A DNA stretch of 64,000 bases from CADEER01 sp965216585 (GTDB lineage: Bacteria; Desulfobacterota; Binatia; HRBIN30; CADEER01), in the NCBI GenBank assembly GCA_965216585.1, contig CBDCGC010000003.1:1612001-1676000 (forward strand), read 5' to 3'. Below are positions 33,609-43,078 of the stretch, one piece after another. The notes under the pieces are model-generated. The model had not been told where the DNA came from. It worked only from the letters and a program-made list of their open reading frames with translations, and searched no databases. Position numbers and translations under genes: made by a program. How positions within the stretch are numbered: the first letter of the stretch is position 1; every line of letters begins with the position of its first letter.

Positions 33609-34265
33609 ATGGTGCGATCCAACGCCGCGGAGATTTCCGCAAGAGAGAGAATCCTCGAGGCAGCAGAGGAGCTGTTTGCCAAGCGCGGCTACGCCGGTGT
33701 CGGCATGAGCGAGATCGCCGAAACCGTGGGCCTGGGCAAATCGACGCTCTTCCACTACTTCCGCACCAAGGAGCAGCTCTACGCGGCGACGGTCGAGCGC
33801 GTCCTGCAAGAAGTGGAAGTGGAGCTGACGCGTCAACTGGCCTTGGGTGGCACGGCGGTCGAACGCCTCGACCGCTGGGTCGAGTCTCTGATCGAGCTAC
33901 TGGCGAGAACGCCATCCCACGCTCGCCTGCTCTTGCGCTCGCTCTTCGAGGACGACGACCGCTCGGGTGAGTTGCCCGAGCAGATTGCCGCCGACGAGGC
34001 ATTGCGCCGCACGCTGCTTCAGGCCAACAACGTCCTGCGCGACGGCATGGCACACGGCGAGCTGCGCGCGGCGAGCATCCCCCACACCATCCAGACTCTC
34101 ATCGGAGCCATCGTCTATCATTTCGCTTCGGGTGAGTTCGGCGACGATCTCCTCGGCCGGCCGGTATTCGACCGGCGCGAAGTCGACCGGCGAAAGAAAG
34201 AGATCAAGGCCTTCCTGCACCACGGCCTGGTAGCCGAGCAGCGTGCTGAACAGCAACGTGCGTGA
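33609..34265 (+). CDS. TetR-family transcriptional regulator
   Basis: One-component repressor of 218 residues. The N-terminal helix-turn-helix (RERILEAAEELFAKRGYAGVGMSEIAETVGLGKSTLFHYFRTKEQLYAATVERV) is a canonical TetR DNA-binding domain. The C-terminal ligand domain is less conserved. ATG 33609 is used; TTG 33606 adds one residue. A perfect palindrome overlapping the promoter suggests autorepression. The next gene, a diiron protein, begins 26 bp downstream in the same direction and is likely its co-regulated target. The inducer is unknown. Confidence 0.92.
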   Translation: MVRSNAAEISARERILEAAEELFAKRGYAGVGMSEIAETVGLGKSTLFHYFRTKEQLYAATVERVLQEVEVELTRQLALGGTAVERLDRWVESLIELLARTPSHARLLLRSLFEDDDRSGELPEQIAADEALRRTLLQANNVLRDGMAHGELRAASIPHTIQTLIGAIVYHFASGEFGDDLLGRPVFDRREVDRRKKEIKAFLHHGLVAEQRAEQQRA

Positions 34266-34291
34266 CGCCGAAACCGGCAAAGGAGAAACCC

Positions 34292-35329
34292 ATGTCTGAA
34301 AAAATTCTGGCCGAGTACAGACGGAACTTTGGCGACTTCGAAGCGGTCGACTTCGTCGACGAAGGTAAAGTCGAGTCCCTGCGCGAGAAGGTGAGTGTCG
34401 ACGTGCCCCTCGACCTGCACTGGACATGGGAATACGGCAGCGAGGTGGAGGAGCTGCGCCACTTGTACGAGCGCGGCAAGCAGGGGCAATGGAACGCCGA
34501 AACCGATATCGATTGGGATCTTCCGTTTTCTGAAGACGAGTGGTTTCTTCCCAAGGAAAACGCTCAGCTCCTGCCTTCCGTGCTGCGTCAAATGGGCGCC
34601 AGCGACGACACTTGCCGCCAGGCTTCGCACGACGAGTTCGCCCACACGCTCTCCCAACTGCTGCACGGCGAGCAGGCAGCGCTGCAGCTCTGCGGGCAAC
34701 TGACCAACGCCTGCCCCGACATCGATGCGAAGTTCTACGCCGGATCCCAGGTCATCGACGAAGTCCGCCACGTCGAGGTGATGTCCAAGTTCCTGCAGAA
34801 AAAGATGGGCACGCTGCATCCCATCGACCCGACGCTCAAGGTCCTCCTCGACAAGCTCCTCGAAGCGCCGACGTGGAAGCTCAAGACGCTCGGCATGCAG
34901 ACCCTCTTCGAGGGAATGGCGGTCGGCATTCTCGATGACATCACGCGTGCGACGACCAACCCGTTGCTCAAAGACATCATGCGGCGCGTACAAATCGACG
35001 AGTCGCGCCACGCGGCCTTCGGCATGTTGTGCATGCGGCAAGTCGTCCAAGAGTCCGAGCCGGAAGAGCTCGAGGAGATGGAGGACTTCGCCTTCAACAT
35101 CCTCGAAACGCTCAACGCCAATCAACAGCTCGACATGTTGCGCATGCTCGGTCCCAAGTATGACCTCGATCCCGAAGCGGTCGTCAGCATGTTCCTCGCC
35201 CTGCCCGAATGGGACAAGGTCAACAGTAAGATTTTCATGCACACGGTCGTCCCCAATCTGAAAAGACTGGGACTCATCACCGAGCGCACGGAGTCCGACT
35301 GGCGCAAGTTGGGGATGTTGTACAACTGA
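34292..35329 (+). CDS. Ferritin-like diiron protein (putative oxygenase)
   Basis: Soluble four-helix-bundle protein of 345 residues with the full diiron pattern: E127 in HGEQAAL, E157xxH160 in DEVRH, E208 in FEGMAV, and E237xxH240 in DESRH. The arrangement fits ferritin-like diiron oxygenases and ribonucleotide-reductase-like proteins such as AurF-type N-oxygenases; which reaction it does is not clear. ATG 34292 has AGGAG 6 nt upstream, favoured over the GTG at 34262. It lies 26 bp after the tetR gene, so regulation by that repressor is likely. It ends 9 bp from the convergent response regulator. Confidence 0.85.
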   Translation: MSEKILAEYRRNFGDFEAVDFVDEGKVESLREKVSVDVPLDLHWTWEYGSEVEELRHLYERGKQGQWNAETDIDWDLPFSEDEWFLPKENAQLLPSVLRQMGASDDTCRQASHDEFAHTLSQLLHGEQAALQLCGQLTNACPDIDAKFYAGSQVIDEVRHVEVMSKFLQKKMGTLHPIDPTLKVLLDKLLEAPTWKLKTLGMQTLFEGMAVGILDDITRATTNPLLKDIMRRVQIDESRHAAFGMLCMRQVVQESEPEELEEMEDFAFNILETLNANQQLDMLRMLGPKYDLDPEAVVSMFLALPEWDKVNSKIFMHTVVPNLKRLGLITERTESDWRKLGMLYN

Positions 35330-35338
35330 CCAGACGGA

Positions 35339-35767
35339 TCAGTGGCGACGGGTCGACGCGCCGGCGTCACGCGTCGCAGCGTCGTCGAGCATCGCCGGCG
35401 ACGTCGAGTTGAGCACGGTTCCGATGCCGTACATCAGTTGACTCGAGGTAAACGGTTTCGTGATGTAGTACTCGGCACCGGCGAGATATCCGTCGACCAT
35501 ATCGTCGTCGTGGCCACGCGCCGATACGATGACCACCGGAATGGTTCGCGTCGATTCGTCGCTCTTCAACTTCTCCAAGACGGTGAAACCGTTCATCTCC
35601 GGCATCATGATGTCGAGCAGGATGATGTCGGGCCGGACGGTACCAACGATGCCCAACGCCTCGGCGCCATCGCGCGCGACACTGACGGAAAAGCCGCGCT
35701 GCCGTAGCATTTGCTCCAGCATTGCCAAGCAATCCCGGTCGTCATCGATGGCGAGAACCCGCACCAT
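35339..35767 (-). CDS. Single-domain response regulator (CheY-like)
   Basis: Receiver-only protein of 142 residues. The acidic pocket is DDD at residues 8-10, the phospho-acceptor Asp is in LLDIMMPEMNGF (about 52), the Thr/Ser switch is VIVSARG, and the Lys is in ITKPFTSSQL. No output domain follows; the tail is short and polar. It acts by protein-protein contact or in a phosphorelay, and no histidine kinase is nearby. It lies 190 bp downstream of hisF, a gap in which I see no clear element, so it probably has its own promoter. Confidence 0.93.
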   Translation of the reverse strand: MVRVLAIDDDRDCLAMLEQMLRQRGFSVSVARDGAEALGIVGTVRPDIILLDIMMPEMNGFTVLEKLKSDESTRTIPVVIVSARGHDDDMVDGYLAGAEYYITKPFTSSQLMYGIGTVLNSTSPAMLDDAATRDAGASTRRH

Positions 35768-35957
35768 ACCAGGTACTGCAGCATTCGATGTGCCAGCACC
35801 GAGTGCGGAGATTATGGCTGGATCCCGGGATCGAAGTGTCGCACGTCTGCGGCGTCAAACCATCGACTCCGGCACTCTCGCAACGACTTGGCGTGCGTCC
35901 TGCCTGGCAGTAGCGGAAACGACAAAGCAACTCGCCAGTCAGGTGCGCAACCTGGCC

Positions 35958-36739
<782 letters not shown>

Positions 36740-36773
36740 CGACGTCGAAGCTCGTCCGTGTCGCGATCGACAG

Positions 36774-37505
36774 TCAAACCCCGCGCCCGGCGATCGAAAT
36801 CGCCTGCGCCAGATCGACGGCGCCCGTGTACAGTGCGCGGCCAATGATCACGGCCTCGATGCCGCTCGACTGATGGGGCAAGAGAGATTCGACGTGCTCG
36901 ATCGAACCGACGCCGCCAGAGGCAATGACCGGGATTTCCAGTGCTTCGGCGAGCTTCGCCGTGGCTTCCACGTTGACACCCTGCTGTGTGCCGTCGCGGT
37001 TGATGTCGGTATAGATGATACGCGCGGCGCCGGCGTCCTGCATGCGGCGAGCCAGGTCGATCGCCAGGACCTCACTGGTTTGTGTCCAACCCTCGACGGC
37101 GACCCGGCCGTCGCGCGCGTCGATGCCGACGGCGACCCGGCCGGCAAAGCGCCGGCAGGCGTCGGCGACGACGCCGGGCTCGGTCAGCGCAGCAGTGCCG
37201 AAGATGACGCGGTCGACGCCCATTCCCAGCAGCGAGCCGGCGCGTTCGACCGTCCGGTTGCCGCCGCCGACTTGTACGGGAACCGACAAGCTGGCGCAGA
37301 TTCCCGCGATCGCTGCGCCGTTGACCGGCTCTCCCCGAACGGCGCCATCGAGATCGACGACGTGCAGAAACGTCGCCCCCTCCTCCACCCAGCGCCTGCC
37401 CATGGCGACCGGATCGTCACCGTAGACCGTCTCGTCGTCGAGGTCGCCGCGCATCAGGCGCACACACTTGCCGCCCTTCAGATCGATCGCCGGGAGGATC
37501 AACAT
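36774..37505 (-). CDS. hisA: ProFAR isomerase HisA
   Basis: TIM-barrel enzyme of histidine synthesis (Amadori rearrangement of ProFAR to PRFAR). The 243 residues begin LILPAIDLKGGKCVRLMRGD with the general-acid/base Asp 8. VPVQVGGGNRT and VIASGGVGSIEHV bind the two phosphates, and VGIDARDGRVAVEGW and IYTDINRDGTQQGV carry the second catalytic Asp and loop. Its ATG overlaps the hisH stop by 7 bp, so the two are translationally coupled. Confidence 0.97.
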   Translation of the reverse strand: MLILPAIDLKGGKCVRLMRGDLDDETVYGDDPVAMGRRWVEEGATFLHVVDLDGAVRGEPVNGAAIAGICASLSVPVQVGGGNRTVERAGSLLGMGVDRVIFGTAALTEPGVVADACRRFAGRVAVGIDARDGRVAVEGWTQTSEVLAIDLARRMQDAGAARIIYTDINRDGTQQGVNVEATAKLAEALEIPVIASGGVGSIEHVESLLPHQSSGIEAVIIGRALYTGAVDLAQAISIAGRGV

Positions 37506-38185
37506 CCGATCGATCGCCGCCCGCCACCGTTCGCCGCACCGCCGGAAACCAGGCCGCCGAAACTCTCGAGAATCTTCAGACCCACCGCCTGGCTCTTCTC
37601 CGGGTGGAACTGGCAGCCGAAGAGATTGTCGCGGGCTACCGAGGCGACGAAGTCGACGCCGTACGACGTCGATGCAGCAACCACGCCGGCATCGTCGCTC
37701 TCGGCGTAGTAGGAGTGGACGAAGTAGACGTAGGCGCCGTTCTCGACAGGCTTCAGCAAAGGCGACGGTCTAGCGATGGAAAGCCTGTTCCACCCCATGT
37801 GCGGCACCCGGTACTCCGGATCGTCGGCGCAGCGAAAGCGCCGGCAGCGGCCGGGCAAGACACCCAGGCCTTTCACCGGACCGTATTCCTCGCTCTCCTC
37901 GAAGAGAAGCTGCATACCGACGCAAATCCCGAGAAAAGGCCGGCCGCTGTCGATGGCTTCGCGCACGCACGCGAGGAGGTTGTAGCGCCGCAGGTTGTCC
38001 ATGCAGGCGCCAAACGCTCCAACGCCGGGCAGCACGACGCCAGCAGCAGCATCGATCGCGCCCGCGTCGCGTGTGATCGATGCCGCTACGCCGACCCGCT
38101 CGAATCCTTTCTGCACCGAGCGCAGGTTGCCCATGCCGTAGTCGACGATGGCGATCTGCCCCGCCGTGTCTCCTCTGCTCGCCAT
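37499..38185 (-). CDS. hisH: Imidazole glycerol phosphate synthase glutaminase subunit HisH
   Basis: Class I glutamine amidotransferase supplying ammonia to HisF. The 228 residues have VDYGMGNLRSV, the oxyanion strand VLPGVGAFGACM, the nucleophile Cys 88 in LGICVGMQLLFE, and the His/Glu pair in CQFHPEKSQ. The ATG before ASRGDT is chosen, since further upstream residues are basic and unrelated. The end overlaps hisA, and hisB lies 19 bp upstream. Confidence 0.96.
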   Translation of the reverse strand: MASRGDTAGQIAIVDYGMGNLRSVQKGFERVGVAASITRDAGAIDAAAGVVLPGVGAFGACMDNLRRYNLLACVREAIDSGRPFLGICVGMQLLFEESEEYGPVKGLGVLPGRCRRFRCADDPEYRVPHMGWNRLSIARPSPLLKPVENGAYVYFVHSYYAESDDAGVVAASTSYGVDFVASVARDNLFGCQFHPEKSQAVGLKILESFGGLVSGGAANGGGRRSIGC

Positions 38186-38204
38186 CGCGGTCGCCGCGTT
38201 CCGC

Positions 38205-38804
38205 TCAGAGCGAACCCTTGGTCGACAACACGCCGGCAACCCTCGGATCGAGCTGCGTCGCCTGATCGAGCGCCCGCGCCAACGCCTTGAACGACGCTTC
38301 GATGACGTGGTGCGCATTGCGCCCGCGAACCATGTCGACGTGCAAATTGATGCCGAGCTGGTTGGAAAACGCGAGCAGGAAATCGTGAATCAGCTCGGTG
38401 TCGAATGTGCCGACCCGATCCTGCGCCGCCTCGACGTCGTAGACGAGGTACGGCCGTCCGCTCACGTCGACGGTGACGCGGACCAACGCCTCATCGAGCG
38501 GGCAACTCGCCTCACCAAAGCGGCGGATGCCGGCCTTGTCGCCGAGAGCCTTCGCGAAGGCCTCTCCGAGCACGAGACCGACGTCCTCGACCGTGTGGTG
38601 CTGGTCGACTTCGAGGTCGCCTTTGGCAGCGATGGAAATGTCGAAAAAACCGTGCCGCGACAGGCTGTCCAGCATGTGATCGAGAAAGGGAACACCGGTG
38701 TCGATCTTCGACGCACCCTTTCCGTCGAGCGCAACCTGGACCGAAACATCCGTCTCCTTGGTCTTGCGAGTGACTTTCGCGTCGCGTTTTTTGCCACGGG
38801 CCAT
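38205..38804 (-). CDS. hisB: Imidazoleglycerol-phosphate dehydratase HisB
   Basis: Manganese-dependent dehydratase making imidazole acetol phosphate, 199 residues, the monofunctional form. GVPFLDHMLDSLSRHGFFD opens the domain, and the two metal-binding repeats HHTVED and HHVIEA are intact. No phosphatase domain is fused. The ATG start is at MARGKKRDAK. It is separated from the upstream cytochrome gene by 85 bp, the largest gap between hisD and hisF, so an internal promoter is possible. Confidence 0.97.
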   Translation of the reverse strand: MARGKKRDAKVTRKTKETDVSVQVALDGKGASKIDTGVPFLDHMLDSLSRHGFFDISIAAKGDLEVDQHHTVEDVGLVLGEAFAKALGDKAGIRRFGEASCPLDEALVRVTVDVSGRPYLVYDVEAAQDRVGTFDTELIHDFLLAFSNQLGINLHVDMVRGRNAHHVIEASFKALARALDQATQLDPRVAGVLSTKGSL

Positions 38805-38889
38805 GGTCGAAGAACCTCAGTTCTCTCTACTCCAAAGTCAAGCGAAGCGATACGCCGCGATCTCTACGAACGTCGACGCGGCAACTGTC

Positions 38890-40407
38890 TCAAAGCGTCT
38901 TCAGGTACTCCAAAACCGCGCGGCGCCCCTCGTCGTTCAGGTGATCGCCAAAGGTGTGGCCACGATTCGACTGGCTCCAATAGGTCGTGTCGTAGATGAA
39001 GCGGCGCTCTTCGTCATCCGCCTCGTCCTGGCCGTAGGACAGCTCGACGAACGGCCATCCGAGCGCTTCCTCGTCGTAGTTGGTCGTGTCCAAATCGACA
39101 CGCTTCCAATAGCGCGGGCGTGCGGTGGAATTGAGCACGAGCTCGATCGTCGGCACCGATCCGTTGTGGAGGAAGGGTGCGGTTGCCCAGATCCCATCCA
39201 GCGGCGGCGGCATGTAGCCGGGGAACGGATCGTCGGGCACCATGCGAGTGATGGCGCCATAGAACGAAGCGTTGTACCAGTCGACCAACTCCGGTGCGTG
39301 CACGACGCCGAGCTCGGCAACCACGGGATCCGTGCCGATCACGTCGAGCGGGATGAGCAGATTGGGATAGGTCTCCGCGTCTTCGTCGTCGGAGTAGGTG
39401 CCGTGACAACCCGCACAGTTCTGCAAAAATAGATCGCCGCCGATCGCGGCGCGGTCGCGATCGATACCGCGCTGGTACTTCGGTGCGCGCAACGAGCGTA
39501 TGAACGCCTGGATGTCGCGAAACCACTCGTCGACGCGCTCGGCATCCTCGAGATTGTCGACGCACACCGAGGTCGCCAGCATCATCGTACCCCGGTGATC
39601 GCCGCGTGCCATGCCGTTGTAGAAGAGGGCGTTCTTCTTGTGAACACGCCACCACGGCGGCGGATCCGAGGTTACGATGGCGTCCTCGAGCATCGCCCCG
39701 TCGCGGTCGCGCAAAACGACGTCGGTCAACGGCTCGTCGCTCCAGGCCAGTGTCTGCCGATCGTGATGCACCATCAGCTCGACCGCCAGAATCTCAGCCG
39801 GGTTCATGCCGACGGTGCGCATGGTCGTCGCCGGCGCAACGATAGCACCGCGGTCCACCAGCTTGAGAAGCTGCGCCAGCTCGGCGTCGTCGAGGCCGAT
39901 CGAATCGAATACCTCCGGCGGCAGCGTCCCGGCGAAGCCCGGGTTGCCGACACCCTGTGTGAAGTCGGCGTTGGCGTTGCCCAGGCCGATCACCAACTCA
40001 CCGTCGAACATGCCACCGTGGCACATCAAGCAGTTGGCGTTGAACACTTCGGCGCCGTCGCTGGCCGTAAACGCGGTGAAGAAGTACGGCAGGTCGGCGT
40101 TGTTGCCACTGCGCCCGTCGATCGGCGGCAGGTCGGGCGAGTTGCCGTAGCCGCCGGCGATAGACTCGCGCAACGCTTCGAAGCCCCACAAGCGAAACGG
40201 CACGCCGCAGGTCATCCACCCCTCTTCCAGCAGTGCCTGTCGGCCGCGCTCGGGATCGCCCGTCGACTGCTCTTCGGCCGCGAGATGGACGCCAAAGTTC
40301 CACGCCCCCGTGGCGGGGATACCGCTTTCGCTGCCGCCCCCATTTCCTGCACATCCCAGAGCACCTACGACCGCCAACGACGCAACCCAACCAAACGCTT
40401 TCATCAT
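38890..40407 (-). CDS. Di-haem cytochrome c lipoprotein (RoxA-like)
   Basis: Exported cytochrome of 505 residues with two haem-attachment motifs, ANCLMCHG (about residue 120) and QNCAGCHG (about 335). The GALGC lipobox gives Cys 19. Conserved segments LWGFEALRESIAGGYG and TAPFLHNGSVPTIELVL resemble the RoxA/rubber-oxygenase-like cytochrome family and related di-haem proteins. Which function it has is not certain. The start overlaps the hisD stop as ATGATGA, so it is translated directly after hisD inside the his operon. Nothing in the family links it to histidine synthesis. Confidence 0.88.
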   Translation of the reverse strand: MMKAFGWVASLAVVGALGCAGNGGGSESGIPATGAWNFGVHLAAEEQSTGDPERGRQALLEEGWMTCGVPFRLWGFEALRESIAGGYGNSPDLPPIDGRSGNNADLPYFFTAFTASDGAEVFNANCLMCHGGMFDGELVIGLGNANADFTQGVGNPGFAGTLPPEVFDSIGLDDAELAQLLKLVDRGAIVAPATTMRTVGMNPAEILAVELMVHHDRQTLAWSDEPLTDVVLRDRDGAMLEDAIVTSDPPPWWRVHKKNALFYNGMARGDHRGTMMLATSVCVDNLEDAERVDEWFRDIQAFIRSLRAPKYQRGIDRDRAAIGGDLFLQNCAGCHGTYSDDEDAETYPNLLIPLDVIGTDPVVAELGVVHAPELVDWYNASFYGAITRMVPDDPFPGYMPPPLDGIWATAPFLHNGSVPTIELVLNSTARPRYWKRVDLDTTNYDEEALGWPFVELSYGQDEADDEERRFIYDTTYWSQSNRGHTFGDHLNDEGRRAVLEYLKTL

Positions 40408-41705
40408 CGCCCTTTCCGCCGGATCCGCACGGATGCGGCATGTGCATCATAACCTTCGAGCTCGGCCAAGGTCTCGATCGCCGGCGCCAGTGCGTCGAGC
40501 GCTCGAGCAGAAGCGGAGACGACGCTCGTCCGCTTGACGAAGTCGTAAACACCGAGTGGTGAGAAGAATCGCGCCGACCCTCCCGTCGGCAACACGTGAT
40601 TGGGCCCGGCGAGGTAGTCTCCCAGCGGTGCGGGTGCGTGATCCCCACAAAAGATCGCGCCGGCGTTACGTATCTTTTTCGCCAGCTCCATCGGCCGGCG
40701 CGTCTGGATCTCGAGATGCTCGGGGGCGATCGATTCGGCAATCGCGACTGCTTCGTCGAGATCGCGGACGACGATGAGCGCGCTACGCTGGCGCAACACG
40801 CGAACGATCGCCCGCCGCCGCGGCAGCGATTGCACTTGCGTCTCGATTTCGCACCCGACCGCCGAGGCCAAGCGCTTCGACGTCGTCAACAGCAGAGCGC
40901 TTTCGTCACCGCTACCGTGCTCGGCCTGCGCCAGCAAGTCGGCGGCGACGTAGGCGGGGTCGGCCGTAGCATCGGCGATGACGAGGACCTCACTGGGGCC
41001 CGCCGTCGCGTCGATGTCCACCTGGCCGTAGACCTGTCGTTTGGCCGCCTGCACGTAGGCGTTGCCCGGACCGACGATCTTGTCGACGCGTGGGACGGTT
41101 CGCGTGCCGTAGGCCAACGCCGCTACCGCCTGGGCGCCGCCAAAGCGGTAGACCGCGTCGACGCCGGCGATGCGCGCCGCCGCCAACACCGCGACGGGAT
41201 GTCCTTCGGGCCCGGCCGGCGACACCATGACGACCTCGTCGACACCGGCGACGCGGGCCGGCACGACGTTCATCAACACCGACGACGGGTAGGCCCCCTG
41301 TCCGCCGGGCACGTAGACTCCGACGCGGCGCAGCGGCGTGACGTTCTGCCCGAGCGACAGTCCGCTGGCATCGCGAAAACTCCACGAGGGCTGGCGCTGC
41401 TTGGCATGAAAGGCGCGAATCCGACGCGACGCCAGGCGCAAAGCCGACACGACCTTGCGCGGCAGGGCTTCAACCGCGGCATCGAGCTCGGAATCGCGCA
41501 CTCGCATGGTGCGCGGTGTCAGGGTCACGCCATCGAGCTTGCGGGCATACGAGATCAGCGCAGCGTCGCCGCGGCGCCGCACCGCGCCGACGATTTCCGC
41601 CGCGACCTTCTCGGCCCGGGCACTACCCGCTTCTTGCACCGAGCGCAGTTGCGCGAGCTGCGACGGAAAGCCCCTTTTCGACGTGTCCAGAATTTTCACC
41701 GACAT
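40404..41705 (-). CDS. hisD: Histidinol dehydrogenase HisD
   Basis: Zinc/NAD enzyme doing the last two oxidations of histidine synthesis. The 433 residues show GVYVPGGQGAYPSSVLMN, KIVGPGNAYVQAAKRQV, GPSEVLVIAD, the metal-ligand region AQAEHGSGDESALLLT, APEHLEIQT and NHVLPTGGSARFFSPLGVYDF. ATG 41705 has GGAG about 8 nt upstream. The alternative ATG 41732 would overlap the murA stop as TGATG. It follows murA and precedes the cytochrome with a 4-bp overlap. hisG, usual between murA and hisD in related clusters, is absent here. Confidence 0.97.
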   Translation of the reverse strand: MSVKILDTSKRGFPSQLAQLRSVQEAGSARAEKVAAEIVGAVRRRGDAALISYARKLDGVTLTPRTMRVRDSELDAAVEALPRKVVSALRLASRRIRAFHAKQRQPSWSFRDASGLSLGQNVTPLRRVGVYVPGGQGAYPSSVLMNVVPARVAGVDEVVMVSPAGPEGHPVAVLAAARIAGVDAVYRFGGAQAVAALAYGTRTVPRVDKIVGPGNAYVQAAKRQVYGQVDIDATAGPSEVLVIADATADPAYVAADLLAQAEHGSGDESALLLTTSKRLASAVGCEIETQVQSLPRRRAIVRVLRQRSALIVVRDLDEAVAIAESIAPEHLEIQTRRPMELAKKIRNAGAIFCGDHAPAPLGDYLAGPNHVLPTGGSARFFSPLGVYDFVKRTSVVSASARALDALAPAIETLAELEGYDAHAASVRIRRKGR

Positions 41706-41731
41706 TGCCACTCCGCTGCTTCCCCTCGCCA

Positions 41732-42997
41732 TCAGGCGCTCGCACCGCTGACCCGTTCCAGGTCTCCACCCAACGCCGCGAGCTTCGCTTCGATGCGTTC
41801 GTAGCCGCGATCGAGATGATAGACGCGGCCGATTTCCGTGACACCGTCGGCGACCAGGCCGGCGAGAATCAGCGACACACTGGCGCGCAGATCCGTCGCC
41901 ATGACCGGCGCACCGCTGAGGCGTTCGACGCCGCGCACGACCGCGTTGTGGCCGTCCAGAGAAATGTCCGAGCCCAAACGAATGAGCTCGTTGGCGTGCA
42001 TGAAACGGTTCTCGAAAATGGTTTCGGTCAACACGCTGGTGCCGTCCGAGACCGCGGCCATCGCCATCATCTGGGCCTGCAGATCGGTGGGAAATCCGGG
42101 GAACGGCTGGGTGATCGCGTCGACACTGCGCAGCCGACCACTGGCGCGCACGCCAATGCCGTCCTCGCGCGCATCCACCTCCGCACCGGCTTCGCGAAGC
42201 TTGGCGAGCAGCGAGTGCAGGGCGTTCTCGACGGCACCGCGCACGAAAACGTCGCCGGCCGTCATCGCAGCGGCGATGAGAAAGGTACCTGCCTCGATCC
42301 GGTCGGGCAGGACGGCGTGGTCCATGCCGCGCAGGCTCTCGACTCCAGTGATGTGAACATCCGCCTCACCGGCACCTTCGATACGCGCGCCCATGCCAGC
42401 CAACGCCTCGGCAAGGTCGGCGATCTCCGGCTCGCGGGCGGCGTTCTCGATCACCGTCTCACCGCGCGCCAGACTGGCGACCATCATCAGGTGCTCGGTA
42501 GCACCGACCGACGGAAAATCGAGGTGCACCCGCGCGCCGCGCAGCTCGTCCGCCCGCGCTTCGGTGTAGCCGTGAACGAGATCCACTTCGGCCCCGAGTT
42601 GCTGCAGCGCCTGGACGTGCAAATTGACCGGCCGGCTGCCAATCGCGCATCCCCCCGGCTGCGAAACGCGCGCCCGGCCGATGCGCGCCAGCAACGGACC
42701 GAGAATCAGAAACGACGCGCGCATCGTCTTGACCAACTCGTACGGCACTTCCCACGACTCGAGATCACCGGCGGCATTGACGGTCACCGAGGCTCCGTCC
42801 TGCTCGACCTCGCACCCGAGATCGCGCAGCAAGCGCAGTGCCGTGCGCACATCCACGACGTCGGGCAGGTTGCGCACGGTCGAGGGCTGGTCGCTCAACA
42901 AGGTCGCAAAGAGGATGGGGAGAGCGGCGTTTTTCGCTCCGGCCACCTCGACCTCACCGACCAACCGGCGGCCGCCCCTGACGACGATCCTATCCAT
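41732..42997 (-). CDS. murA: UDP-N-acetylglucosamine 1-carboxyvinyltransferase MurA
   Basis: First committed enzyme of peptidoglycan synthesis, adding enolpyruvate to UDP-GlcNAc. The 421 residues hold VAGAKNAALPILFATLL, the catalytic Cys 117 in SQPGGCAIGSRPVNLH (fosfomycin target), PFPGFPTDLQAQMMAM and ENRFMHANELIRLG. Length and residues are standard. It lies between prmC and hisD in the rpmE-prfA-prmC-murA-his order. Confidence 0.97.
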   Translation of the reverse strand: MDRIVVRGGRRLVGEVEVAGAKNAALPILFATLLSDQPSTVRNLPDVVDVRTALRLLRDLGCEVEQDGASVTVNAAGDLESWEVPYELVKTMRASFLILGPLLARIGRARVSQPGGCAIGSRPVNLHVQALQQLGAEVDLVHGYTEARADELRGARVHLDFPSVGATEHLMMVASLARGETVIENAAREPEIADLAEALAGMGARIEGAGEADVHITGVESLRGMDHAVLPDRIEAGTFLIAAAMTAGDVFVRGAVENALHSLLAKLREAGAEVDAREDGIGVRASGRLRSVDAITQPFPGFPTDLQAQMMAMAAVSDGTSVLTETIFENRFMHANELIRLGSDISLDGHNAVVRGVERLSGAPVMATDLRASVSLILAGLVADGVTEIGRVYHLDRGYERIEAKLAALGGDLERVSGASA

Positions 42998-43078
42998 CCC
43001 CGATACTCACCCCACCACACGGTGAGCGGGCGCGACTGTCAAGGTGCCCTCCGCCAATCGAGAAGGAATTTTCGCCCA

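Noticed and set aside
33457..33836. Minus-strand frame opposite the start of tetR
   Set aside because: The plus-strand helix-turn-helix is canonical and has its own promoter and operator.
35768..35957. Plus-strand frame spanning the hisF-response regulator gap
   Set aside because: It runs antisense across both neighbours and has no start signal or family pattern; the gap looks non-coding.
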